From: Brachypodium distachyon
Taxonomy: Eukaryota > Streptophyta > Magnoliopsida > Poales > Poaceae
Length of the DNA: 64,000 nucleotides
Assembly (NCBI RefSeq): GCF_000005505.3
Contig: NC_016134.3
Location: 38,688,150-38,752,149 of the forward strand
Reading direction: 5' to 3'
Shown: piece by piece, positions 1-10,244 of the stretch
Layout of the letters: every line of letters starts with the position of its first letter
Position numbering within the stretch: the stretch's first letter is position 1
Program-made: the position numbers and the translations under genes
Notes under the pieces: model-generated
Databases searched by the model: none
What the model was told of the DNA's origin: nothing
Seen by the model: the letters and a program-made list of their open reading frames with translations, nothing else

Positions 1-1478
1 CGACAGGGAGGACACGCACGGCCCCCTGGCCCTGGGCCGACCGACCTGACCTGACCCCTCCCCCACCGCAGATCCGCTTTTCTGGCCCCTGCGCACGCGC
101 GGCGACGATGCACGGCGTTCCACCCGGCCCCCGTCGCGAAGAATAGCTTGCGTACGCCAAATTCGGGGAAAAGCCAACCGCGGCCGTCCCATCCGATGGC
201 CCGACACGGCGACACCCCCCACCACGCGCGCTACCGGTCGATGATGCGCATTCCGGAGACGCATCAGCATCCTCGCTTCGCGTGCTCAACGGAGAAATCT
301 TGGATCGGCTGGTTGCTTGCTCGGATACGATGGATCAGCAGCGACCATGGCTGCACGTGCGGCTAATCCACCCAGGTGGGCGAAGGATCGATCCCCCTCC
401 TTGCTCCTGGAGGTCTTTGCATGCCACGTGAAGCGATCGTGCGCTTGTTGGAGCTGGGAGGTGGTGTGTGTAACCAAAGCTACGAGTATCTGTTTGATTT
501 AGTACTTTTACCACGGATTTGAACGGCTCTGCTTCCTTTTACCACGGATAGGACAGAAAGTGAAAGGCGGGCAAAGTGCACACGCTGCACGCGGTAAAGA
601 AAGCCGAAAGCGGTAACTGAACCGGAGGGGATCGTGTGGACGTGTCTTTTCTATAGCGAGCAACTGAAAAAAGCGACACGAGGAGGTGAAGACGTTTCTG
701 TCGACGATGAGCAGACACGCGCATGCGGCAGCGGATTAGATATACGACGTTGTTTCGGATGGATCAGCAGTAAATTAAGGTACTGTCGCACGAGTTTAAT
801 TAGTCTGTCTTTTCGGATTCTTTAGTGTTTTACCTATGTGCCCCGATACAACTATATATTCTGACATCTATTTTAACATCCTTGTACAGCTCGTAGGATA
901 TACTCCACACAACACATGTGTACTTATCTTACTAGTAAGTTCTGCTTTTCTGCATCGTTTGGTAGTAATCAATGTTTTTTCTCGAGTCGGAGAGGGTGAC
1001 GACAGAGGGAAGGGGAAAAGGACGGAGACGAGGAGTGGCCTGGCCGAATCTCGGGCACATGACCCCCCGCCCCGTCGCCATCCACGGGATGCCCGCAATT
1101 TCAGGCTCCATGTGCCGCCGCGGGCCACGCGCATGCAGGCCCCACCCACAACCGTCACGTGACCCCTTCAGCCTTCACCACGCACCCTACCTATACTCTT
1201 CCCGTCCGGCCGCCCACGCACTCGCAAGACTTTTCGTCCAGTACTACTAAGCCCGACCCACTAATCCTAACTCATCAGCCCCCACGGCCACGCCTCGGGA
1301 TCGGCCCACGCCACGGGCGCGCCGATCTCCGGCGCCACACGGTACGGCCGGGTCACCACGTACGGCACGTGCGCTCGCCCCCGCACCGCTAACCGCCCGT
1401 CAAGTAATAACGCCGTCTCGCGGCGCTGCGAAGAGACCGACCAGGAGCTAGCTAACCGCGCGCGCGAGACGCATGCTG
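1..1478. other. Upstream region of the BIM-like gene, no gene seen
   Basis: No convincing coding exon is visible. Open frames here are short and lack family-like sequence. The stretch contains CACGTG cores near 425 and 1157, the recognition core for bHLH and bZIP factors, and a short direct repeat (TTTTACCACGGAT) near 505 and 536. It is best read as promoter and distal upstream DNA of the gene starting near 1.5 kb. No transposon ends were recognised. Confidence 0.5.
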
Positions 1479-1484
1479 TATAAA
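1479..1484 (+). promoter_or_regulatory. TATA box of the BIM-like gene
   Basis: A TATAAA hexamer lies about 300 bases upstream of the first coding ATG at 1776. That would put the transcription start near 1510 and give a 5' UTR of about 265 bases. Position and sequence are seen; function is inferred. Confidence 0.5.
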
Positions 1485-1745
1485 GTTTCCCACCAAGTCA
1501 CACGCGAGCAGCTGCCTTAGCTAGAGAGCCGCTGGTAGAGGAGGAGAAGAAGGCGAACCGGCCGAGGGGGAGAGAAAGGGATCATCAGAGTTTCTCCAGA
1601 GTCTGTCCAGACCTTGCAAGCTCGCGCGTGCTTAATTTTCCACACACCAGGGCGCGCCGCGGTTGTGCGCCGGTGGATTCTTCGGGCGATCGTTGCGCTG
1701 AAGAGAGAGATCAAAATTGCGCGGGCGCGCGGCTGGTCGGCGCCG

Positions 1746-1771
1746 ATGTGGTTGATCGATTGATGTGCTAG
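1746..1771 (+). promoter_or_regulatory. Two overlapping micro-uORFs before the BIM-like start codon
   Basis: Two tiny upstream reading frames lie directly before the main start. The first runs 1746-1763 (five codons plus TGA). The second starts on the last base of that stop, at 1763, and is ATG TGC TAG, ending at 1771. The main ATG follows at 1776, only four bases after the second stop. Such spacing leaves little room for reinitiation, so the pair could dampen translation or favour leaky scanning. Whether they are in the mRNA depends on the TATA-based start near 1510. Confidence 0.45.
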
Positions 1772-1775
1772 AATT

Positions 1776-4700
1776 ATGGGCATCCAAGGTACGTGATCGC
1801 TTAATATATATGGCTTCATTTGCACTGTATTTGGCGTCCTTAATTGATCCATGTCGTTGCGTCGTCGTTGCCTAATTCGGCAAGTTAGCTCCGGTGTCTG
1901 CAGGGAACAAGGCGACGCACGACTTCCTCTCGCTGTACGCCGCCGCCGCCGCCAAGGATTCTTCACTCCACGACTCCAAGCCCCCTGCTGCATCTCAAGG
2001 TCTGGTCCACGACTCAGTTTAACCTCTCTCTGATCGATCGCAATCTCTCTGTCTCTCTCTCTAGCTAATTTCGAAATGGTAGCTAGATTGTTAGATATGA
2101 ACAACTTAATAAGATCTGCGAGGAGTTTCATTAATTCCTCAGGTACGTCTTGTTTCTGAAGAGATTTAACCGCGCATGTAGAGTTCTCCCTGTGAATCTG
2201 GTGTGCGCGTCCGGGATCAGCATTGGAAGGAAACGAAACAAGCAACAATTAGCTAGCTAAAGAATAGGAGTATATACTACTTGTTCACTATACTGTGTCG
2301 ATCGCGTGTGGTGATTGTGGGTTCAAATTTCGTATCAAGTTCGTGACATGAAGCGACAACCCAAAGCAACGACGAACGGATCACGTGTGTGTTGGACGCA
2401 AGGAAGGAGACGTCGACGGCCTTCCATCCTATCTGGCTGGGGCCCACTCTCCCACGAGCTTAAGCATGATTAGTCCAGCATAACCCTAGTTCAACTAGCA
2501 CAGTTTTTCTTCTTAGTTCTGATTACACTGAATACGGATTACTCAGATGGAGCAACAAAACTTTTACTGCAGGTTTCTTTCTGAAGACGCACGACTTCCT
2601 GCAGCCGCTGGAGAAGCCGGCACCGGCAGCATCAGGCGTGGGCAGGCAGCAGCAGCCGCAGCAGCAGACGAAGCACGCGCTGCCCGGCGGCATCGGCACC
2701 TTCAGCATCAGCCCCGTGCCCGGAGCACGGCCGGTTGTGGTCAAGCCCGAGCCGCCGTTGGTTCTTTGGGGCCAACCCACGACAACACATCCGACCGCGC
2801 AAGGTACGTAGTACGTGGCTTCTGCGCTGTGGTGTTTTCCGGCAACGAAAGAGGTCATGCATGCTGTACTGTATTGCTGCCGGTGCTCCGCCTCCCTTTG
2901 CTTTCCTTTCACCGACGTTGACAAGCCGGCCGGGCGCACACGAACGTGCATCGGCGTCGTCTTCTCTCTTTACCACGTCAGTGCGCAACGCAAAGCTCCG
3001 TGCCCATCAGTTACATTACCCACCTACCTACCCTGCTGTAGCCGCTGGCCTGTCTCCGTGACTCTTTCGCGCGTGCGTGTCTGTGAATGCTAGGCTAGCT
3101 ATCCTATTCTGCAGAAAGAAAGAGGGGGTACAAGGCGGGCCAGTGTGTGTGGGCCGGGATAGTGGGCCTGCGGCCCGTGCTGCAACCGAGTCTCGTGTCC
3201 TTGTTCACGCGTCCCACCACGTGAACATCAGGTGCTTTGCCGCCGTCTCCGGCCCATACTACCCTTCCGGCTCCCGCTACGGCCACCAGGCTTTCGTGCC
3301 CAGACATCTCCACCACTCCACTGACATGCGGGCCAACGTTTCCTTCTTCGGTGTCTTCCCCGAGAACGAGAGAAAGAGCAAAAGCTAAAGGAGCCTCCTT
3401 GTCTTTGTGTCGTCCACCTCGCAGGGCACAACCAGTGGACGCTCCCCTTCGCCGGCGCCGGACGGGTGGGCCCCGCGCCCAGGCAGAACCGGAAGGGGCG
3501 CGGCGGCGCCGCGTTCATGGACTCTGGCTCTAGATCTAGCGGCGGCGCGGGCCTCGACGACGACGACGGCGGCCTCGCCGCGCGCCGCGAGGTCTCCTCC
3601 TCGCTTCAAGGTACCCCAATTCCGTTCAATTCCGCTTTAATCCTCGAGCAATTTTGTTGTCGGAGACGCTGCTGGGGCGCGGGTGCTTTCCTCCCCATTT
3701 CTATTTTTCCTTCTTTTTTTTTTCTCTGTTGTGTTTCTGCGAGATAGCCCCTCCCATTTATGTACTCAGGTCTCAGGGGGACAGTGTTCGTGTAGCAGAG
3801 TCGACGGTGACGAGGGAGAAGAAGAGTAGGGTGAAAGGGAGGAGTTCGCACGAGGGCATGGAATCCCTGTGCGCGCGGCTGCCCCACGTCCACCAGCTCC
3901 ACGCCCATCTCCTAGTATCCGGCCGCCTCCTCGGCGGCTCGCCAGCCCTTGCGCTCGTGCTGCTGCGCGCCGCCTGCGGCGTCCGCGCGTCCCCGTGCCT
4001 CCGTCCCCTTGCCCACCACCTGCTTGACTATATCCGTCACCCGCCCCCACGCCTCCTCCACGCCGCCGCCCGTCTTGCTTTCCGCCTCGGCCTGCCTTCC
4101 CTCGCGCTCCGCCACTACATTGCCCTCCGGTCGGGCCACCCAGCCTTCCTCCCGCCCGCACCTGCCGTAGCCGATGTGCTCAAATTCATCCCTGGCCGCG
4201 CCGCCCATGCCCATGCTCTACGTGTCACTGCCTACGGCGGGGACGCTCGATTCCTGCACAACACGCTCATTGCTATGTACTTTTCCTGCGGCGACGCCAC
4301 TCGTGCTCGTCTTGTGTTTGAGGGAATGCCTGACGGCGACAGGGATGTTGTCTCCTGGACCTCTCTCATCTCGGGGCTGGTGCAAAATGGCTGCCCCTTG
4401 CAAGGGTTAAGGATGTTTACAGCGATGATGTGCTGTGATGTCCGTCCTGATTTCGTGCTGCTCGTCACAGTCCTCAAGGCGTACACTGAGCTGGATGACT
4501 TGCCAGGTGCCAAATCGGCACATTCCTTAGTGGTAAAGGGTGGGTTTGATGATGAACAAGATGTCGTGACCACGCTGACGGCCATGTATGCCAAGTTTGG
4601 TTGCATCATGGCTGCGAGGGCACTCTTCGATAGGATCCCACCCCAACAGATAAATGTTATCCTGTGGAATGCAATGATATCAGGCTACTCCAAGAATGGG

Positions 4701-7700
4701 CTTGCCAGTGAGGCAGTGCATTTGTTCAAGAAGATGCAGATGTTTGCGAGGAGCATGACCCCAGATTCTGTCACGTTAAGGTCGGTGATCTTGGCCTGTG
4801 CTCAGCTCGGCTCCACTGAGCTCACCGTCTGGTTGGAGGATTATGTACGCCGCAGTGAGTACAGTGACAATGTGCTCGTGAACACAGCGTTAATTGACAT
4901 GCACGCCAAGTCAGGGAGCATTGCTCGTGCACGTGCAGTGTTTGAAGAGATGCCTGCGCATGACAGGGATGTGGTAGTTTGGAGTGCATTGATCTCGGGT
5001 TATGGGGTACATGGACATCTCGCAGAGGCCATCGGCTTGTTTGAGGACATGAAGCTTGCCGGGGTGAAACCGAATGATGTGACGTTCTTGGGGCTTCTGT
5101 CTGCTTGCAACCATGCGGGCGCTGTGGAGAAAGGGTGGTGCTACTTTCAGTCCATGAAACCTGACTACAATATCGAGCCTCGACACCGGCACTACGCTTG
5201 TGTGGTCGACCTTCTTGCCCGTGCTGGTCAGCTTGACAGAGCCTATCGATTTATACTGGACATGCCCATCAAGCCAGAGATGAGCGTGTGGGGTGCCTTA
5301 CTACACGGTTGCAATATGCACGAACACTCAAACATGGCCATGGCTGAGAGAGCAGCACAGCACATCTTTGAACTGGAGCAGTCCAATGCAGGGCACTACG
5401 TGCAGCTAGCAAACATGTATGCATCTGCAGGGATGTGGAGCCATGTCGCTGGTGTACGGGTCACCATGAGAGAAAAGGGTGTCACCAAAGCAACAGGATG
5501 CAGCTCCATCGAGGTTGATGGAGAGATGCACAACTTCCACGCCTGGGATCACTCGCACCCAAGGGCTTTTGAGATATTTGCCTTACTCTGCCTTCTTTCC
5601 CAAACTCCAGCTGGACCTGAAGGGTGACATGACAGCTGTTGACTACCTTTTTGTAGTTAGGCTCATGTCCTATCATCCTTTGAAATAGCATCTTGGCAGT
5701 CAACCTGAATTGTAATATTTGCATCCTTTCCCTATCATAATTCATTAGAAGCACTCTAACCAACAAAATAAACAGATATACTAGGTTACATATAATCTGC
5801 TGCATTTGGCACACAAAAAAAATGTAGCACTAGGACCAATTATCGACAAATGAGTATGTTAGAGTGTATGCTTTGCACAATATGCTCTTCATTTTTGTAC
5901 TAATGGGTCACGTTTTTGTAGCAGAGTTGGCTGTGAGGGTTGATGGCAAGGGCGGGAGCTGCAGTGGCAGCGGTACAGATCAGCGGCCAAACACGCCAAA
6001 GTCAAAGCATTCTGCCACCGAGCAGCGTCGTCGTAGCAAGATCAATGACAGGTGAGGATTCCTGTACTCTTGGTACTTCGTTCAGAACATGACAGTTCAT
6101 CACTATGTAGTTGGTATTGTTCCATGGTAGTCAAACATCTATTCAATCGCATTAATTTTATTGGAGAAACTTTTAGTTAGTCACAGATTTCAGTAATGGA
6201 TCGTAAGTGCATTCGTCGTTGTATGACTGTGCACTTTGCAGGACCATTGATGGTAAAGATTTAGTTTGATTGCTTTGTATATAAATTATCAGATTCTGTG
6301 CATGGGACAACATGATTAAATCTACAAGATATAAAAGGTTATCTGTATAGAAGTTAGATAAACTTGTGTTCTGACAAATTTTAGATATATATCCTTAATA
6401 AAATCCCCCAAAATCATAGGTGTATCTACATATGTAATGAGGGGCTTATGTGAATTCAGTTTTTAGATCAACCGTGAGCATCTTTGAAACACTGGCTTTG
6501 GTGTAAATAACTATTGTTTTATCCACACTGTTTCTACAGGTTTCAGATACTTAGAGACTTGTTACCACACACTGATCAAAAGAGAGACAAAGCTACATTT
6601 CTCTTAGAGGTAAGGCTCTCAGCAGCATTTGTATTTGTTTGAGTTTTTTTGTCTCCTAGTTAATCAACTTGGTTCTCTCTTGACACCATTTCTAATGTAG
6701 GTTATCGAATATATACGGTTTTTGCAAGAGAAAGCACAGAAATATGAAGCTTCATTCCCGGAATGGAACCAAGAAAATGCAAAGCTACTCCCATGGGTAA
6801 TTTTCCTCCAGATCTGCAATACGTGATTACTATTGCTACAAATGTAACAGTTAAATTCTTGTCTGGCTGTATCTGAACATTGTTCTGTTTTTGCAGTCAA
6901 ACATATATTTTCGATCATCCTGGAAAAGTGCACAGGTAAACTTTGCTTCTAATAAATGCATGCCATCTCCTAATGTAGTCTTAGATTAGGATTTGAACTT
7001 TCTGACCAGCTTCTTACACATACTATTATCCTTTTGCTCCAGAGTAAAGGTCAAATCCCAGAAGATGCCCTGCCTGACCCTTCACAGTTCGTGACAAATG
7101 GGTCCTCCCCTGGATTTAATATCACAGGCAAACTTGATGATAACCACACCACGGTAGCATCTGGAGCTGTCGCAGGTACACCAGATCTGGCAGAAAATGA
7201 TCACATGGCTAGTGTGTCCTGCAGATCGGCAGAAACTCCAATAAATATTACGAGTATGTCAGACGATCTATCTGTGCCTCTGTTCCCAGACCGGAAGTAG
7301 TATTCCTTCTTTATTCATGAATGGATCTCTTTTTTTATGTAGATAATGTTACATCTCAGTACCAACCCCAGTGGGCAGGTCCGTCTGGTGTGGATGACTG
7401 TGCGGTGAACAGTAGCATGTTAAATGACCAACAATTGACGATTGATGAAGGAACAATCAGTGTGTCAAGCCAATATTCCCAAGAGTATGTCACAAAGAAT
7501 ATGAATATCACTCACTTAGTCATGTCATTTGTATTTGATGTTGCTATTTCAGGTTTCTTCCTAATGCTTGAGTTCAGATTGATCTCTTTGTTTTTGTTCT
7601 CTATTATGTTCCTAAGTTTAGTTAGCATATCAAGAAACAACCAAGTAAAATATTTCTCACCTTTTGCCAAATCAAAGAACATTGACACATTTAGGTTTTT

Positions 7701-8201
7701 GTTAACTCATAACAGGTTACTTAACACGTTGACTCATGCCCTTCAAAGCTCGGGTATAGATTTGTCCCAAGCTAACATCTCTGTTCAGATCAACCTGGGC
7801 AAGAGGGCTGTCAAGAGATCTGTTGCTGGACAATCCTCCAGTTCTAAGGTACGGTACTCTTATCATTATTCCCCAGATTTTTATTTAGAGAAGTTCAACC
7901 GCCCTGTTATACCATTTCCAGTTTCTGGTGAACTGCACAATAAGTTGAGTGCCTAGCAAAGTTTGAATCACCTTAACCCTTAAAGTCAGTGTCCACTACA
8001 CATCTTAAAAAGCTCATGCAATCCTATCAAACCCATATGAACCTTTTGTTATCTAGGTTATTTATCCCTACCCATTTCTAATCTGTCTTGGTCTTCTTAC
8101 GTTGAATGTAGGAGCTCACTGATCCAGATCCCAGCAACGAAATGGTTGCTGCTGAAGAACTACCACATGCAACGAAGCGGCATAAGTCGGGTAACACCTG
8201 A
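1776..8201 (+). CDS. BIM2: BIM-type bHLH transcription factor (BES1-interacting Myc-like, BIM2-like)
   Basis: Nuclear bHLH factor of the BIM family, which pairs with BES1/BZR1 proteins in brassinosteroid-responsive transcription (family knowledge). Twelve exons keep frame through GT-AG junctions: 1776-1788, 1904-1999, 2573-2803, 3425-3610, 5922-6051, 6540-6609, 6701-6796, 6897-6935, 7043-7253, 7343-7484, 7716-7848 and 8112-8201, giving 478 residues. The N-terminus has the BIM-like ATHDFLSLY and [10 protein letters not shown] segments. The bHLH is at about 201-255, with the H-E-R basic residues ([13 protein letters not shown]) expected of an E-box/G-box binder and a helix 2 ending [15 protein letters not shown]. 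The C-terminus carries [19 protein letters not shown], also BIM-like. Intron 4 (3611-5921) holds a complete PPR gene on the same strand. Exon 5 has a tandem TAGCAG acceptor. The start is the first ATG giving the conserved N-terminus. Confidence 0.88.
3858..5627 (+). CDS. PLS-class pentatricopeptide repeat protein with E/E+ tail, nested in a BIM intron
   Basis: Intron-less frame of 589 residues. PPR proteins bind organelle RNA one base per repeat; E-class PLS members usually specify C-to-U editing sites in mitochondria or plastids (family knowledge). Repeats run from about residue 130 to 470, e.g. [16 protein letters not shown] near 163 and [20 protein letters not shown], with P, L and S type spacing. 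From about 475 the E region follows ([11 protein letters not shown]), then an E+-like segment ([18 protein letters not shown]). There is no C-terminal DYW deaminase domain, so it would need a partner deaminase if it is an editing factor. The N-terminus is rich in Leu, Arg and Ala, compatible with an organelle transit peptide. The ATG at 3858 is preferred; an in-frame ATG at 3654 would add a 68-residue leader unlike a transit peptide. It lies wholly within intron 4 of the BIM-like gene, same strand. Its RNA target cannot be read from the sequence. Confidence 0.87.
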   Translation: MESLCARLPHVHQLHAHLLVSGRLLGGSPALALVLLRAACGVRASPCLRPLAHHLLDYIRHPPPRLLHAAARLAFRLGLPSLALRHYIALRSGHPAFLPPAPAVADVLKFIPGRAAHAHALRVTAYGGDARFLHNTLIAMYFSCGDATRARLVFEGMPDGDRDVVSWTSLISGLVQNGCPLQGLRMFTAMMCCDVRPDFVLLVTVLKAYTELDDLPGAKSAHSLVVKGGFDDEQDVVTTLTAMYAKFGCIMAARALFDRIPPQQINVILWNAMISGYSKNGLASEAVHLFKKMQMFARSMTPDSVTLRSVILACAQLGSTELTVWLEDYVRRSEYSDNVLVNTALIDMHAKSGSIARARAVFEEMPAHDRDVVVWSALISGYGVHGHLAEAIGLFEDMKLAGVKPNDVTFLGLLSACNHAGAVEKGWCYFQSMKPDYNIEPRHRHYACVVDLLARAGQLDRAYRFILDMPIKPEMSVWGALLHGCNMHEHSNMAMAERAAQHIFELEQSNAGHYVQLANMYASAGMWSHVAGVRVTMREKGVTKATGCSSIEVDGEMHNFHAWDHSHPRAFEIFALLCLLSQTPAGPEG

Positions 8202-10244
8202 TGGTGACCCTCAAGGCGAAATGATCATTCTTTCCTCCGTACCAGCGGAGGCCTTCAGATTGCATGTACATTATGTTAGCTGCGACGGCATCAGGACGAA
8301 CAAGACTGTGTATTCTTTCATTTAATCATATTGCCACCTTATTTATTGAAAACAACAAAGAAGCTTCCATTGCAGATTGTGAAGCTGCTCTTGTAGTAAT
8401 ACAGGCTTCCATTCAATATGAGAAGTTCCCTTCCTGCAACCTTGTAAGATAAGTCGAACAACTCTCACCTGTTAGCTAAGTCGGTCCCTTCGGAGTTTGT
8501 TAAATTGTCAGTGTTTTGTCACACATTATCAGTGCATTTTGCTGCTATCTCTGACGAATTGTGCAAATGACTTGAAGCCTTGATGAAGATCAGTCACGGA
8601 ATCTTAGGCATCCAGTCGTCGGTCATATATGGCTGCGGCTCCGTTACCTGACCGGCGTACAGCGTAATGCTTGTACATGCCGGTCGACCAAGGAAACTCT
8701 ACGCTCACAGTGCACAAGAACTCTATGAATCACGTTAAATCAAATCTTTTTTTACCCCAAAATAAACGTGTATTCAAAGTTGGACACTGACTTTGTGCCT
8801 CGCTACACGCAGACGTTCCTTCGGTTGACATCCAACAGCCGAATAGTACACGGTCAAAACGGATAATGGTTTTGAATGAAGTTCGTCTGAAGCAAAGGTA
8901 GAGTCGAAGCTAAGCTTGCGACATGATGCTGCATTGCTGCTAATATCTTGGCCAAACGCAGGGCACGATCAAAATGCATTATATACGCACGGCCAAATTC
9001 GTCCGTGCCTACTCTTATCCGTTCCAGAACACACTACGCACTGGCCTACGCAATATGCCAGTGGACGCGACGGCGTGACCGCCGACGTTTGACGGACGAA
9101 CATACGCTAGCGATGTCGTGATCCTACGTATAGACGGCAAACGGGATCCTGCATAATTGACTTGATAATCTTAAAATTCGATTAAGATTTAGAGGATGAT
9201 CTGGATATGCTATGATGGGATATGCCCATTTATATCCCAAATCGTGCGGATCCGCGCTGCGATACGAGTGTGGACGTAGGTGGCCTCGGCCATATTTTCG
9301 GCGTGATGGGCACCGGGCTGACCGGAGAGAAATAAAAAGAACCCGGTGGCGTGCCGATCCCGGCACACGCGCCATTGGAACTTTCACGTAAACGGATCTC
9401 GATCGATGCTGACCTTACTTGCAACTGGACGGAGTTCTCGCGATCCAACTCGTCTCGTTTGCTTCGGAACCAGCGCTGCACTGAATACGGGTTGGATCAT
9501 CCTTCGTTCGAACGCTACGCTAAATAGCTTGATACTCTGATTGTACATACACTAGTAAACTGCACGTGCTGGCTGTTGCTTGGCTTGGGGCCTTGATCTC
9601 TGGTTCGTCGTCGGTTTCAGATCAACATGGAACACAAGGTCTAAAAAGAGTATTCGGTTCGTTCTTTTACCTGTCATTTTAGACATTCACACAGTCTAGT
9701 TTCGGTGATAAATGTATTGGTAGCATCAACCTGTGTTCACAAATCAAAGTAGTTTTGTTCACATTAGTGCTCCAAGATTCAACTCTTTGGCTGATGTACT
9801 GTGACAAACACTGCCAAAGAATTTGATTGCAGTTCACAAAGAAACATGATACCAAGCACTAAAGCATTCCTATCATGAACCCAGTTAGTCAAATTTACAA
9901 TGTTAGAACTTTTGACTACCATCATCACCATATGTATATGCATCACATAAAAGCTCCATTCAGAAACTGAAAAATGTTCCATAAAAAAAACTGAAAAACT
10001 CTACTGGTGTATTTTCTTCCAATTCCTATGCTCATATGTACAAACCAAAAATACACGTGGCCTATTTCGACATAACCAAAACTGGCAAATTATGTCATCT
10101 GTATAGATAGACACCTAAGATAAGGTACCATTTATCTCTCAGGTGCCTGTGAATCAATACAACTAGATCTCCAATTATTGCCATCTCAAGAATATAATCC
10201 AAGCCAGCCCAAGGCTCTGAAAGAATGCATATATTGGGAGGGTA
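8202..10244. other. 3' UTR of the BIM-like gene and intergenic DNA
   Basis: The BIM-like gene probably ends within a few hundred bases after its stop at 8201. The rest up to the stop codon of the minus-strand glycosyltransferase holds only short open frames without recognisable protein families. The last several hundred bases (about 9700-10244) are AT-rich and are probably that gene's 3' UTR and flank. No mobile-element ends were recognised. Confidence 0.45.

Noticed and set aside
3654..3857. Longer start for the PPR protein
   Set aside because: The added 68 residues are Phe-rich then charged, unlike an organelle transit peptide; the ATG at 3858 starts a typical PPR N-terminus.
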